Counted from the stretch's first letter, positions 7,073-14,904 are shown. The stretch is DNA of 25,148 bases from Syntrophales bacterium (GCA_023231165.1 JALNVY010000008.1:1-25148), one strand, 5' to 3'. The notes: generated by a model not told the origin, from the sequence alone. Translations and numbers: made by a program.

Positions 7073-7741
7073 TCAACGGCCGGGGCGGATCAGAAAGTCG
7101 GGCTGGCGGCAGCTCCGGGTGCTTTTGGACAGAATTTCATAGCTACAGGCCGTCGGTTTCCCCTGGCGGTCATAACAGAGAAAGACCTCCTTCAAGAAAC
7201 GGCCTGAACCGGAACAGAACACGGCCATGCCGTTATCCGGCAGATTGGCGTCCACCGCCTTGAATTCCTTCTTGAGCGCCACCGTGGTCGTACGAAGCGG
7301 TTCGCGCAAATGTCGGTATCGCGGGGGGAGAGGGGCGGCTTGCTTGAGTGCCTTAGCCAAGGCAAGATACTCTTGGGGTAAAAGGCCGGAACAGGTCCCA
7401 TGACGGCGCCATTCATGGTCATAGAGGCGATCATTGGGGAACAGGCCGGGGAATTCCCGTTTGAGTTGAGAGGGTAAATGGACGGAGGAACAATTTTGCG
7501 GAAAGCTCTTTTGATACTGGGGCCAAAGCCCGTGGAGGACAAAACCCGGATTTCTTCCTGGCCTGCACTGCTCGGAATCTTTGCCGCCCTGCCCGGCACA
7601 AAAATTGGGTGACCAGGACATGGCGAGGACATAGAAATCGAAATCCCCAGAACCATTCCTGGAAGCAGACCCACCACAAGCGGGGCAGGCCATGGCAAAC
7701 ACGATGATCAGTAAATTGAATAATATGAATAGTCTCTTCAT
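7073..7741 (-). CDS. Secreted ribonuclease T2 family protein (RNase I-like)
   Basis: I place the start at ATG 7741, giving 222 residues, because it begins a signal peptide (MKRLFILFNLLIIVFAMA). The longer open frame would overlap cobO. Both active-site segments of RNase T2 enzymes are intact: FVLHGLWPQY (CAS I, His70) and HEWRRHGTCSG (CAS II, His109, Glu110, His114). The family cleaves single-stranded RNA through a 2',3'-cyclic phosphate, here presumably in the periplasm. Cysteines in CPACGG, NFCAG, EQCRPG, QNCSS and GTCSG would suit disulfides. A lipoprotein cleavage at Cys19 or Cys22 is possible but the lipobox is imperfect. The gene begins 22 bp after cobO on the same strand, so it may be read through from the cobalamin operon despite no functional link. 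Confidence 0.9.
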   Translation of the reverse strand: MKRLFILFNLLIIVFAMACPACGGSASRNGSGDFDFYVLAMSWSPNFCAGQGGKDSEQCRPGRNPGFVLHGLWPQYQKSFPQNCSSVHLPSQLKREFPGLFPNDRLYDHEWRRHGTCSGLLPQEYLALAKALKQAAPLPPRYRHLREPLRTTTVALKKEFKAVDANLPDNGMAVFCSGSGRFLKEVFLCYDRQGKPTACSYEILSKSTRSCRQPDFLIRPGR

Positions 7742-7763
7742 TTGGCTTTCCCGGCTTGATTGC

Positions 7764-8294
7764 CTAAAACTCGACGCCTTTTTGAGCAGGCCAGCCTGCA
7801 ACGTATCCATGCTTAATCATGGTCATCTCCGTTACCGTATCGGCCAAGCTAATCAGGCCTGCCGGAGCCCGGCGACCGGTCATGATGATAACCACCTTCG
7901 GTCCGGCCTTGTGTATTGCCTCTATAACTGCCTCTTCGGCTAAAAGGTCTTTTGTGACAGCCAGGCAGATCTCATCCATCACTACCAGGGCATAGTTGCC
8001 CTCAGCAATGGCCGTCGTAACCTTTCTGAGACCCTCATGGGCCGCCTGTTGATGCACCGCGAATACAGGGCTTGTTCTATCGGGGATAAATCCCAGACCG
8101 GTCTGAACGATCTCCACCCCGGGCAGATGACGGCAGGCGCTGAGTTCCCCCGTTTCCCCGGCGGCCTTGACAAACTGAACGATAAGGGATTTCAGGCCAT
8201 GACCACTGGCGCGGAGGACCATACCCAGGGCTGCGGTGGTCTTGCCCTTGCCGTTGCCGGTAAATAGCACTATGCGGGGAAGATCTTGTTTCAC
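7764..8294 (-). CDS. cobO: Cob(I)yrinic acid a,c-diamide adenosyltransferase CobO/BtuR type
   Basis: A 176-residue corrinoid adenosyltransferase that transfers the 5'-deoxyadenosyl group of ATP to Co(I) corrinoids in the cytoplasm. The P-loop GNGKGKTTAALG begins at residue 13 and is typical of the CobA/BtuR class. Further family motifs are VQFVKAAGETGE, LVVMDEICLA and IIMTGRRAPAGLISLADTVT. The sequence ends within the normal length range. The start is GTG 8294, whose G is also the last base of the TAG stop of the CobD-CobQ fusion (TAGTG overlap), so translation is almost certainly coupled. Confidence 0.93.
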   Translation of the reverse strand: MKQDLPRIVLFTGNGKGKTTAALGMVLRASGHGLKSLIVQFVKAAGETGELSACRHLPGVEIVQTGLGFIPDRTSPVFAVHQQAAHEGLRKVTTAIAEGNYALVVMDEICLAVTKDLLAEEAVIEAIHKAGPKVVIIMTGRRAPAGLISLADTVTEMTMIKHGYVAGWPAQKGVEF

Positions 8295-10990
8295 TATTTC
8301 AATCCCATAATACGGTAGATCTTTTCCATATCGAGGCTGCGCCGGACGATCTCGGCCAAGCGGTCGAAGGCCGGTTCCAGGTCATAGACGGCGAGGATCT
8401 TTCCCAGGGGCGCCAATGAGCGGCGGCGGCGGAGTCCATCGATAAACCAGCGCCGGAAGGCGTCATCGTCGAAGACCCCATGGAGGTAGGTCCCCCAGGT
8501 GCGGCCGTCAGGCGATTGCACCCCGATTATTTCCCCGTCTTCCCGGAAAAAGGCCGGGTGGTTTCCCGCTCCCGCCGTCTGGCCGTGGTGAATCTCATAG
8601 CCCTTCACGGGCAGCCCCGATTCCACATGCCTTCCTTTTACGCATTTCAGGGTTTTCTCCCAGGCCAGGATCGTCGTCACGGGGAGGAGGCCCAGGCCTA
8701 CCGTGGTCTTCCCTGCCGACTTTTTCCCGGCAGATGTTAAAGCGGGTGACGGGAAATTAAGCAACCCCGAGGGCGCCAGGGTTGTTTCTCCTTTGGATTC
8801 CAAACCGTGGGGATCGGCGATCTCCTTGCCAAGGATCTGAAATCCGCCGCATATTCCCACCAATTCCGTCTTTCCTTCCCCGGCCAGACGTTTTATTTCG
8901 CGCACCAGGCCGTTGTTTTCCAGATAGGCCATATCGGCGATGACATTCTTGCTTCCCGGCAGGATCAGGGCGTCGGGACTCCCTATTTCCTTAGCCGATC
9001 TGACGATGCGCAGGGAAACATCCGGCTCAATCCGGAAAGGGTCAAAATCGGTAAAATTGGAGATATGGGGCAAGTCCAAGACGGCAATCTCCACCGCTTC
9101 TACCTCCCGAGGCGCTGTATCCAGAAGGCCGCTTTTGAAGGTTACCGAGTCTTCCTCCGGCAGCCCGAGGCGGTGGATGTAGGGAACCACGCCGAAGGTT
9201 GGCTTTCCCGTGTGGCGATACGTATAGTCAATGGCATCTTTGAGGAGGGCCTCCTGACCACGGAAACGGTTGATCACAAAGCCGGCAATCAGACTCCGCT
9301 CCCATTCGGCCAGCACTTCCATTGTCCCCACAAAGGAGGCAAAAACGCCTCCCCTGTCGATGTCGCCCACCAGAAGGACCGTAGCCCCGGCATAACGAGC
9401 CATGGTCATATTAACGATATCGTGATGTTTGAGATTCACCTCGGCGGGGCTCCCGGCCCCTTCCAGTACAATGGCGTCGTACTCCTCCGCCAGGGAGTTA
9501 AAAGCAGCCTGCGCTGCGGCAAAGGCCTCCGGCTTGTAATTGATGTAGGCGTTTACATCCATGTTCCCCACGGGTTCCCCCATGACGATCACCTGGGCTC
9601 CTGTGTCGCTGCTTGGCTTGAGAAGGATCGGATTCATCCGGACATCGGGATCGAGGCGGCTGGCCTGGGCTTGCACCACCTGGGCCCGCCCCATCTCCCC
9701 GCCATCGCGGGTCACGTAGGAATTCAGGGACATGTTCTGGGATTTGAACGGCGCCACCCGGTAACCGTCCTGGAGAAGAATCCGGCAGACGGCGGCGGAA
9801 AGGATGCTCTTGCCCGCATTGGAATTGGTCCCCTGAAACATGATCGCCGGTTTGCGGGCTTTACACGCTGCTTTTGCAGGCATGGTCAGGATTTCCCGGA
9901 GGGCATACAGGAGCAAATCATTCTCTTCCCGGTTCCGCACAGCAATCCGGAAAAAGCGATTGTCGAGGCCGGGGAAATTATCACAGATCCGCACGGCAAT
10001 CCCCTTATTCAGTAAACGACGGGCCAGCTCAGGGGCATCCATATCCTGGCGATCCAGACGCACCAGCAGAAAGTTGGCCTGTCCCGGATAGATATAAAAC
10101 CCGGATATCGCCCCCAGTTCCTCATGAAGATATCGCCGCTCTTCATTGACAAGCCCGATGGTCCGTATCCGGTAGTCGTCATCAGGCAAGGCCGCCTCAC
10201 CCACGGCCTGGGCGAAGACATTGACGGACCATGGTGGAATCAGCTTCTTTATTTTACCGATAACATCGGTAGAACCCGCAGCAAAGCCAAGGCGGAGACC
10301 GGGAACGGCGAAAAACTTGGTCAACGAACAAAGAACGATGACATTCGCTGGGCGCTGCACAAGCAAACGGTCCATCCCGGCGACAAAATCGGCAAAGGCC
10401 TCATCGACGACAAAAAGACTTGCCGGGTGTCGCCGGGCCGTCTCCCGGATCGCCTCGGCATCGCAGCTAAGACCGGTGGGGTTATTCGGCTGGCCGAGGA
10501 AAACGATCTCATCGCCATGGAGAAGTTTTTCAAGGCTCGCGATTTCCAGCGCAAAGCCATTATCTTCGCCAAGAAAAACCTTCTCCACCGGCATGCCCAC
10601 CAATTCCGATGCGGTCACATAATCGGCGTAGGAAGGAACGGGGATAAGGGCCCGCCCTTTCAGCAGCGCCCTGGGCAGGGCGTAGAGGATCTCCGAGGAA
10701 CCGTTGCCGAGGACGATCTCCTCGGGGGGAATCCCGTAGCGGGCGGAAATGGCCACGACAAGACCTGCGCAATTGGGATCAGGATAATGGAGAACCTCTT
10801 CAATCCGTCGGCTGATGAGGGACCGGAGACCTTCCGGAAACCCAAGGGGATTGATGTTGGCAGAAAAATCCAGCAGCTTTTCTAGGGGTATCCCGGCGGC
10901 GTCGGACAGATATCGCCGGTTCCCTCCGTGTTTAGGCCGTATCAGGACCACGTCATCAACGGTTGCGGATATAATAGGCTTCCTCTTCAT
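8294..10990 (-). CDS. Fusion of CobD-like threonine-phosphate decarboxylase and cobyric acid synthase CobQ/CbiP
   Basis: One uninterrupted 898-residue frame joins two cobalamin enzymes. Residues 1 to about 370 are a PLP fold-type I CobD: HGGN (21-24), LDFSANINPLG (40-50), GQPNNPTG (166-173), VVDEAF (194-199) and the PLP lysine Lys225 in SLTKFFAVPGLRLGF. It would make aminopropanol phosphate from threonine phosphate. After a short basic linker (about 371-380), residues 381-898 are cobyric acid synthase: FQGTNSNAGKS (385-395), FKSQNMSLNS, VLEGAGSPAE, VGDIDRGGVFAS, the amidotransferase Cys714 in VGICGGFQILG, and GYEIHHGQT and YLHGVF with His837. About 28 extra residues (near 733-763) interrupt the usual DPxGxE-GLGLLP junction. 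All key residues are present in both halves, so a bifunctional enzyme is likely. The start ATG is weakly supported by a purine-rich site. Confidence 0.93.
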   Translation of the reverse strand: MKRKPIISATVDDVVLIRPKHGGNRRYLSDAAGIPLEKLLDFSANINPLGFPEGLRSLISRRIEEVLHYPDPNCAGLVVAISARYGIPPEEIVLGNGSSEILYALPRALLKGRALIPVPSYADYVTASELVGMPVEKVFLGEDNGFALEIASLEKLLHGDEIVFLGQPNNPTGLSCDAEAIRETARRHPASLFVVDEAFADFVAGMDRLLVQRPANVIVLCSLTKFFAVPGLRLGFAAGSTDVIGKIKKLIPPWSVNVFAQAVGEAALPDDDYRIRTIGLVNEERRYLHEELGAISGFYIYPGQANFLLVRLDRQDMDAPELARRLLNKGIAVRICDNFPGLDNRFFRIAVRNREENDLLLYALREILTMPAKAACKARKPAIMFQGTNSNAGKSILSAAVCRILLQDGYRVAPFKSQNMSLNSYVTRDGGEMGRAQVVQAQASRLDPDVRMNPILLKPSSDTGAQVIVMGEPVGNMDVNAYINYKPEAFAAAQAAFNSLAEEYDAIVLEGAGSPAEVNLKHHDIVNMTMARYAGATVLLVGDIDRGGVFASFVGTMEVLAEWERSLIAGFVINRFRGQEALLKDAIDYTYRHTGKPTFGVVPYIHRLGLPEEDSVTFKSGLLDTAPREVEAVEIAVLDLPHISNFTDFDPFRIEPDVSLRIVRSAKEIGSPDALILPGSKNVIADMAYLENNGLVREIKRLAGEGKTELVGICGGFQILGKEIADPHGLESKGETTLAPSGLLNFPSPALTSAGKKSAGKTTVGLGLLPVTTILAWEKTLKCVKGRHVESGLPVKGYEIHHGQTAGAGNHPAFFREDGEIIGVQSPDGRTWGTYLHGVFDDDAFRRWFIDGLRRRRSLAPLGKILAVYDLEPAFDRLAEIVRRSLDMEKIYRIMGLK

Positions 10991-11039
10991 TGTTTATTGC
11001 CGCCCTACGAAAGTTTGAACAAAGATATGAATCCGTGTG

Positions 11040-11068
11040 ATGGTATCGAAACTCCCGGAGCAAGTCAA
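11040..11068 (-). promoter_or_regulatory. Sigma70-type promoter for the cobDQ-cobO operon
   Basis: On the minus strand TTGACT (11068-11063), 17 bp spacer, TACCAT (11045-11040). The predicted start near 11033 leaves a leader of only about 43 nt, too short for a cobalamin riboswitch. Confidence 0.6.
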
Positions 11069-11101
11069 CGATAATCCCTCACCAATCCATTGTAAAAGAT
11101 A

Positions 11102-11129
11102 TTGACAATATTGACGACATTCCTCTAAA
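11102..11129 (+). promoter_or_regulatory. Candidate sigma70 promoter for rmuC
   Basis: A perfect TTGACA at 11102-11107 is followed after 16 bp by TCTAAA at 11124-11129, 30 bp upstream of the rmuC ATG. The -10 box matches only four of six consensus positions. It would be divergent from the cobDQ promoter. Confidence 0.45.
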
Positions 11130-11158
11130 CAGAAGCATTCACTGATTGGAGTCATATC

Positions 11159-12475
11159 ATGACCACGACCCTTCTCTATTTGTTGATTGCCCTGAATATC
11201 ACCGTCCTGGCCCTGCTCGTTATTATCCTGCTCAGGACATCAAAAGCGACCGTTACTGATCTAAACGGTCGGCTGGGTAATATAGAGAAGAATATGGAGC
11301 GGGCGGAACGGACATTCCGAGAAGACATGGCCAGAAACCGGGAAGAGATGGGACGAAGCCTGAAGGATTTGAACGAATCCCTCCTTAACAGGGTCACGGA
11401 GAATGCCGCAGCGCAAAAAGGCCAATTAGAAATCTTTTCTCAGCAACTGACCACCCTCACAAGCCAGAACATTCAAAAGCTCGATAAGATATTAGAAACC
11501 GTCGTTCTCCATCTGAGAAACCTTCAGGAGGACCATAACCGCCAACTGGAACTGATTCGAGCGACGGTAGACGAGAAGCTCCAGGATACTCTAGAAAAGC
11601 GCCTCGGCGAATCCTTCCGCCTGGTCAGTGAACGTCTGGAAATGGTACAAAAGGGATTAGGGGAGATGCAGACTCTGGCTGCCGGCGTAGGGGACCTAAA
11701 AAAAGTCCTGACTAATATTAAGACGCGGGGGACCTTCGGAGAGATCCAGTTGGGCAGCCTCCTGGAGCAGATCCTGAGTCCTGAACAGTATGCCGTCAAT
11801 GTCGCTACCAAGCAGGATTCTATGAACCGGGTCGAGTTTGCCATTAAACTGCCGGGGCAAGACGAAAACCGATCTCATGTGGTCTGGCTGCCCCTAGATG
11901 CCAAATTCCCCCAAGAGGATTATCTGAGGCTGCTTGAGGCTCAGGAACAGGGGAATCCCACCTCGGTGGAAGAAGCGGCCAGGCAGTTAGAACGGACCGT
12001 CCGGGAAATGGCGAAAAACATCCGGGACAAATATCTCGACCCCCCTAACACTACTGATTTTGGCATCATGTTTCTCCCTGCGGAAGGGCTGTATGCGGAA
12101 GTCCTGCGTCGTACCGGTCTCGTTGAGATCCTCCAGCGGGATTTCAAGGTAGTAGTCACGGGACCGACGACCCTGGCTGCCCTCCTGAATAGCCTACAGA
12201 TGGGGTTCCGCACCCTCGCCATTGAAAAGCGCTCCAGCGACGTATGGAGCCTGCTGGGGGCCGTTAAGACCGAGTTCACGACGTTCGGCGGGATACTTGA
12301 GAAGACCCATAAGAAACTCCAAGAGGCAAGCAACATCATTGAAAAGGCGGCCACCCGCTCCCGTTCCATCGAAAGAAGACTCAAGAACGTCCAGGAAATG
12401 CCCGCACCCGACGCTGAGACATTGATTGAGGATAACGAGGAACCGGATGATGGGGAGAGGGATGAAAGATGTTGA
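11159..12475 (+). CDS. rmuC: DNA recombination protein RmuC family
   Basis: 438 residues. An N-terminal membrane anchor (about 4-26, LLYLLIALNITVLALLVIILL) is followed by a long charged coiled coil (about 35-190). The RmuC core then runs from roughly 195 to 405 and includes GTFGEIQLGSLLEQILSPEQY, VVWLPLDAKFPQEDYLRL, NIRDKYLDPPNTTDFGIMF and PAEGLYAEVLRR. RmuC proteins are nuclease-like factors that limit recombination at inverted repeats; the biochemical activity is poorly defined. Length and order are normal. GGAG eight bases upstream supports the ATG. It ends 13 bp before the DUF554 gene, so the two are probably one operon. Confidence 0.93.
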   Translation: MTTTLLYLLIALNITVLALLVIILLRTSKATVTDLNGRLGNIEKNMERAERTFREDMARNREEMGRSLKDLNESLLNRVTENAAAQKGQLEIFSQQLTTLTSQNIQKLDKILETVVLHLRNLQEDHNRQLELIRATVDEKLQDTLEKRLGESFRLVSERLEMVQKGLGEMQTLAAGVGDLKKVLTNIKTRGTFGEIQLGSLLEQILSPEQYAVNVATKQDSMNRVEFAIKLPGQDENRSHVVWLPLDAKFPQEDYLRLLEAQEQGNPTSVEEAARQLERTVREMAKNIRDKYLDPPNTTDFGIMFLPAEGLYAEVLRRTGLVEILQRDFKVVVTGPTTLAALLNSLQMGFRTLAIEKRSSDVWSLLGAVKTEFTTFGGILEKTHKKLQEASNIIEKAATRSRSIERRLKNVQEMPAPDAETLIEDNEEPDDGERDERC

Positions 12476-12488
12476 AAGGTAAACTAAC

Positions 12489-13166
12489 TTGAAGGGAACA
12501 CTGGTCAACACCGGCGCCGTCATTGTTGGCAGCCTCATCGGCATGGCCGCGGGAAAACGCCTCCCGGAACGTCTGAAAACAATCCTGATGCAATGCCTGG
12601 GGCTCTCTACCATACTGATCGGCCTGCAGATGGCCCTCTCGGAGAAAGACGTCATCCCCACCATCGGCTGCCTGCTGATAGGGGCGCTTACGGGGGAACT
12701 GATAAACATCGAGGCAGCCATGGACAGGCTGGGGGAATGGTTGAAAGTAAGAGCCCGATCTGATTCATCGACCTTTGTGGAAGGATTTGTAACTACTTCG
12801 CTGCTCTATGTGACAGGGGCGATGGTAATCGTGGGCTCCATTCAGGACGGCACTACCGGAGACGCCACAACCCTGTATATCAAGTCCATGCTGGACGGTG
12901 TAGCCTCCATCGCCTTTGCATCAACTCTGGGCATTGGCGTCGCCTTTGCGGCCCTGAGTGTGTTATTCGTCCAGGGGGCCCTCACCCTGCTGGCCTCGCA
13001 ACTGATCTTTCTTCAACAACCGGCGGTCCTCGGCGCCATTACCGCCACGGGTGGGTTGCTCATCGTCGCCATTGGCTTCAACCTTCTTAATATGGTCAAA
13101 ATCCGCATTGGCAATCTGCTGCCTGCTCTCATCTACGCTGTCCTCTGGGCGCTATATATAAGGTGA
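12489..13166 (+). CDS. DUF554 family integral membrane protein
   Basis: 225 residues beginning at TTG 12489 (N-terminus LKGTLVNTGAVIVGSLIGM, first residue Met in practice) with AAAGGT upstream. About six to seven hydrophobic spans are visible. Family hallmarks are GTLVNTGAVIVGSLIG at the start, IGCLLIGALTGELINIE, FVEGFVTTSLLYVTGAMVIVG and the closing LPALIYAVLW. This is the YdfK/YqgA-type DUF554 family, presumed transporters of unknown substrate. The TTG start is favoured because the conserved N-terminus begins right there and no other start lies near. Confidence 0.9.
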   Translation: MKGTLVNTGAVIVGSLIGMAAGKRLPERLKTILMQCLGLSTILIGLQMALSEKDVIPTIGCLLIGALTGELINIEAAMDRLGEWLKVRARSDSSTFVEGFVTTSLLYVTGAMVIVGSIQDGTTGDATTLYIKSMLDGVASIAFASTLGIGVAFAALSVLFVQGALTLLASQLIFLQQPAVLGAITATGGLLIVAIGFNLLNMVKIRIGNLLPALIYAVLWALYIR

Positions 13167-13241
13167 CGAAGGCCACTTACGGAAACCCACAACTATATTT
13201 TTACCAAGTTGCATTTAAAAGGATAACGAGGCGGCAGGGAG

Positions 13242-13259
13242 GAGGCGACATAGGCGTAT
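13242..13259. repeat. Fragment related to the palindromic repeat at 22074-22166
   Basis: GAGGCGAC, two variable bases, AGGCGTAT occurs here and again at 22094-22111 with identical internal spacing. Here no full element with terminal inverted repeats can be traced, so this may be a decayed copy. The surrounding 270-bp gap (13167-13436) contains no recognised gene. Confidence 0.4.
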
Positions 13260-13378
13260 CGTATATTAAGAATAGGTCGTAATAGCAGGCGGGGACAGGT
13301 TGTTGTGTCAATAGCAAGGTGATTCCCAAGGGGCATTCAATTTATTCAGAAACGGTGAACAGGAAACGGACAGAAAAT

Positions 13379-13418
13379 AAAAAAGCCCCCAACCCAATCA
13401 ATGCTGGAGGCTTTTTCT
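13379..13418 (-). terminator. Intrinsic terminator of the HU gene
   Basis: On the minus strand AAAAAGCCTCC pairs with GGGGGCTTTTT across a loop of about 15 bases, and the right arm ends in a T-run. It begins 18 bp beyond the HU stop codon. The A-rich left arm may let it also act on plus-strand transcripts from the rmuC-DUF554 side. Confidence 0.8.
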
Positions 13419-13436
13419 GAAAATATAAAGGCGTAA

Positions 13437-13718
13437 CTATTTCTTTGCCGCCGCTACAGCGTCCCGCAGTTTCTTGCCAGCAGCAAACTTGGGGACTTTC
13501 TTGGCCTTGATCTTGATGGCCTTGCCGGTCTGAGGATTCCTGCCGGTCCGGGCCGCCCTTTTCGTGACCTTGAAGGTTCCGAAACCAACCAGAGTAACAG
13601 ACTCTTCCTTTTTCAAGGCTCCAGTAATGGCCTCAAGGACACAATTGACCGCTTCTTCCGCCGTTTTTTTCTTCCCTACCACCGTTACCACCGCGTTTAC
13701 CAGATCTCCCTTGTTCAT
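13437..13718 (-). CDS. HU family DNA-binding protein
   Basis: 93 residues from ATG 13718 (MNKGDLVNAVVTVVGKKKT), a histone-like nucleoid protein that binds and bends DNA as a dimer. Family features are the N-terminal helical pair ending AVNCVLEAITGALKKEESVTLVGFGTFKV, the beta-arm tip RAARTGRNPQTGKAIKIKA and the closing VPKFAAGKKLRDAV. The frame stays open upstream to 13841, but that extension covers the promoter. The chosen ATG has an excellent AGGAGGAAGGAC leader. It is a single-gene unit with its own consensus promoter and terminator. Confidence 0.95.
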   Translation of the reverse strand: MNKGDLVNAVVTVVGKKKTAEEAVNCVLEAITGALKKEESVTLVGFGTFKVTKRAARTGRNPQTGKAIKIKAKKVPKFAAGKKLRDAVAAAKK

Positions 13719-13800
13719 GTCCTTCCTCCTTTTGTTTTGTTTACAACCGCCCGTTACGGTCCAACCTTCCTCATAAATACTTATTACTTTCTTGCGGGGC

Positions 13801-13829
13801 ATTATAAAAGAGCAAAAGTCTTGTGTCAA
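13801..13829 (-). promoter_or_regulatory. Fully consensus sigma70 promoter of the HU gene
   Basis: On the minus strand TTGACA (13829-13824), exactly 17 bp, TATAAT (13806-13801). The predicted start is near 13794, giving a leader of about 76 nt. Confidence 0.92.
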
Positions 13830-13843
13830 GGGCAAATTCACGA

Positions 13844-13861
13844 TTTTTTTATCTTTTTTTT
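13844..13861 (-). promoter_or_regulatory. Phased A-tracts upstream of the HU promoter (UP element or curved DNA)
   Basis: Runs of seven (13844-13850) and eight (13854-13861) T on the plus strand, A on the coding strand, have centres about 10.5 bp apart, one helical turn. They lie 15-32 bp upstream of the -35 box. This arrangement is expected to curve DNA and to contact the RNA polymerase alpha subunits. The rest of the gap from 13862 to 14040 is A+T-rich with nothing recognised. Confidence 0.6.
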
Positions 13862-14043
13862 GTATGATCTATTATCATCTTTAATCCTTTATATTACTAA
13901 TTTATTCATGATAATATAAACATTTAATGCCAACAAAAGGGGGAAATGTCTGACAAATAAGATTTTTTACCCTCTATTCATCTCGCCAGGTCATAAACTC
14001 CATTTTAGCGCCCTGATCCTTGAGCATGCGACGAGGAGGCAAT

Positions 14044-14081
14044 AAAAAACCCGGGGCATTTTTGCTGCTCCGGGGTCTTTT
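14044..14081 (-). terminator. Intrinsic terminator of the zraP-like gene
   Basis: On the minus strand AAGACCCCGGAGCA pairs imperfectly with TGCCCCGGGTTTTTT (one bulge, one mismatch), followed by a T-run. It lies about 28 bp past the stop codon. The A-run on the other side may make it bidirectional. Confidence 0.7.
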
Positions 14082-14108
14082 ATTGCTTTATGTGGGCTAT
14101 CTCTTTTA

Positions 14109-14627
14109 TCAGTTGCCTCTAGGACCGGGGCCATAGCCGCCGCATCCGCCGGCACCGGGACCGGAACCAAATCCTCTACTTTTTCCAAAACCTCTTCCCG
14201 CGCCAAAGGCTTGGATCTTAGTCTGCTGCTCCGGGGTAAGGACTTTAAGGACGGCCAGACGATGACTCGTCTGCTTATCCTGTAACTGGTCCCTCAGACT
14301 CCGGATTTCCTTTTGTACGGCTACAATCTTTTCCTGATTGGGATTCTGCTGGAGCCACAGGAGCTTCAATTCGCCGCGCTTGCTGAACATCTTGTCCTGA
14401 AGCGGCTTGGCTTCCTTCAACTGGGCCTCGCGCAGGGACTTTATCTTGGCTTCCTGATCCGCCGTCAGGTTCAGAGCAGCCAATCCTTGTAAATCACCGC
14501 TTTGGCAGTTACCATAACCGGGCCCCCTGCCATCCCGCATTCCATGTCCCCAACCGTAGGCGAAGGACGTTGTCGTGAGGGCCACAATCACCAGGACTGC
14601 CATAAGTGTTAACACTACCTTTTTCAT
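14109..14627 (-). CDS. ZraP/CpxP/Spy-like periplasmic stress protein
   Basis: 172 residues with a clear signal peptide (MKKVVLTLMAVLVIVALTTTSFA) and GGAG ahead of the ATG. The mature part is helical and charged, with two LTxxQ-type motifs (LTADQ near 55, LTPEQQ near 130) that define the Spy/CpxP/ZraP heavy-metal-resistance family. A His/Gly-rich N-terminal segment (YGWGHGMRDGRGPGYGNC) and a Gly-rich tail with CGGYGPGPRGN could bind metal. In enterobacteria ZraP is a zinc-binding periplasmic chaperone that also restrains ZraS. Here the gene is divergent from a ZraS/ZraR-like pair and carries its own sigma54 promoter, which strongly supports the same partnership. The metal or stress sensed cannot be read from the sequence. 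Confidence 0.85.
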   Translation of the reverse strand: MKKVVLTLMAVLVIVALTTTSFAYGWGHGMRDGRGPGYGNCQSGDLQGLAALNLTADQEAKIKSLREAQLKEAKPLQDKMFSKRGELKLLWLQQNPNQEKIVAVQKEIRSLRDQLQDKQTSHRLAVLKVLTPEQQTKIQAFGAGRGFGKSRGFGSGPGAGGCGGYGPGPRGN

Positions 14628-14718
14628 AACCTTTCTCCTTTCAATTCAATTATTGATCTATCGTTATTTTTGACTTCTTTCCCTTTTCAGGCCTCTTTAT
14701 CTCTTTGCATGTACATTG

Positions 14719-14734
14719 AGCAACGACTGTGCCA
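14719..14734 (-). promoter_or_regulatory. Sigma54 (-24/-12) promoter of the zraP-like gene
   Basis: On the minus strand TGGCACAGTCGTTGCT reads from 14734 to 14719 and matches the sigma54 consensus TGGCAC-N5-TTGC(A/T) at every defined position. Transcription would begin near 14709, giving a leader of about 80 nt. The adjacent NtrC-type activator is the obvious regulator. Confidence 0.9.
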
Positions 14735-14737
14735 TAC

Positions 14738-14876
14738 TCGTAATTAATTCGTAACTGCGCGATTAAACAGCACATATTAATGGTCGTATCGTTCCTTATT
14801 ATCCTGGATGCTTAGAAACCGAAAAAACTGGCTAATAAGTATCCAATTGTGGTATCCAGTTGCCTAAAAAGTATCC
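14738..14876. promoter_or_regulatory. Possible activator-binding repeats upstream of the sigma54 promoter
   Basis: TCGTAA occurs at 14738-14743 and 14749-14754, 11 bp apart, with TCGTAT at 14784-14789. GTATCC occurs three times at 14839-14844, 14852-14857 and 14871-14876. Either set could be enhancer half-sites for the ZraR-like protein, serving one or both divergent promoters. Short repeats of this kind also arise by chance. Confidence 0.3.
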
Positions 14877-14904
14877 GCCTTCATCATTTATGGAGCCGTC
14901 AACC

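Noticed and set aside
7742..7810. Longer start of the RNase T2 gene
   Set aside because: It would overlap cobO and bury the signal peptide internally.
8807..10015. 402-codon open frame antisense to the CobD-CobQ fusion
   Set aside because: It lies entirely opposite a strongly supported enzyme gene, has no recognisable motif or ribosome binding site, and is explained by high-GC codon bias.
10124..10885. 253-codon open frame antisense to the CobD part
   Set aside because: Shadow of the real gene with a composition mirroring it.
13719..13841. Upstream N-terminal extension of the HU gene
   Set aside because: The extension overlaps the perfect promoter and its leader, and the HU family start and ribosome binding site are at 13718.
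14850..14863. TGGTATCCAGTTGC as a sigma54 promoter for the zraS-like gene
   Set aside because: The spacing between GG and TTGC is one base short and the -24 box has several mismatches, unlike the perfect site at 14719-14734.
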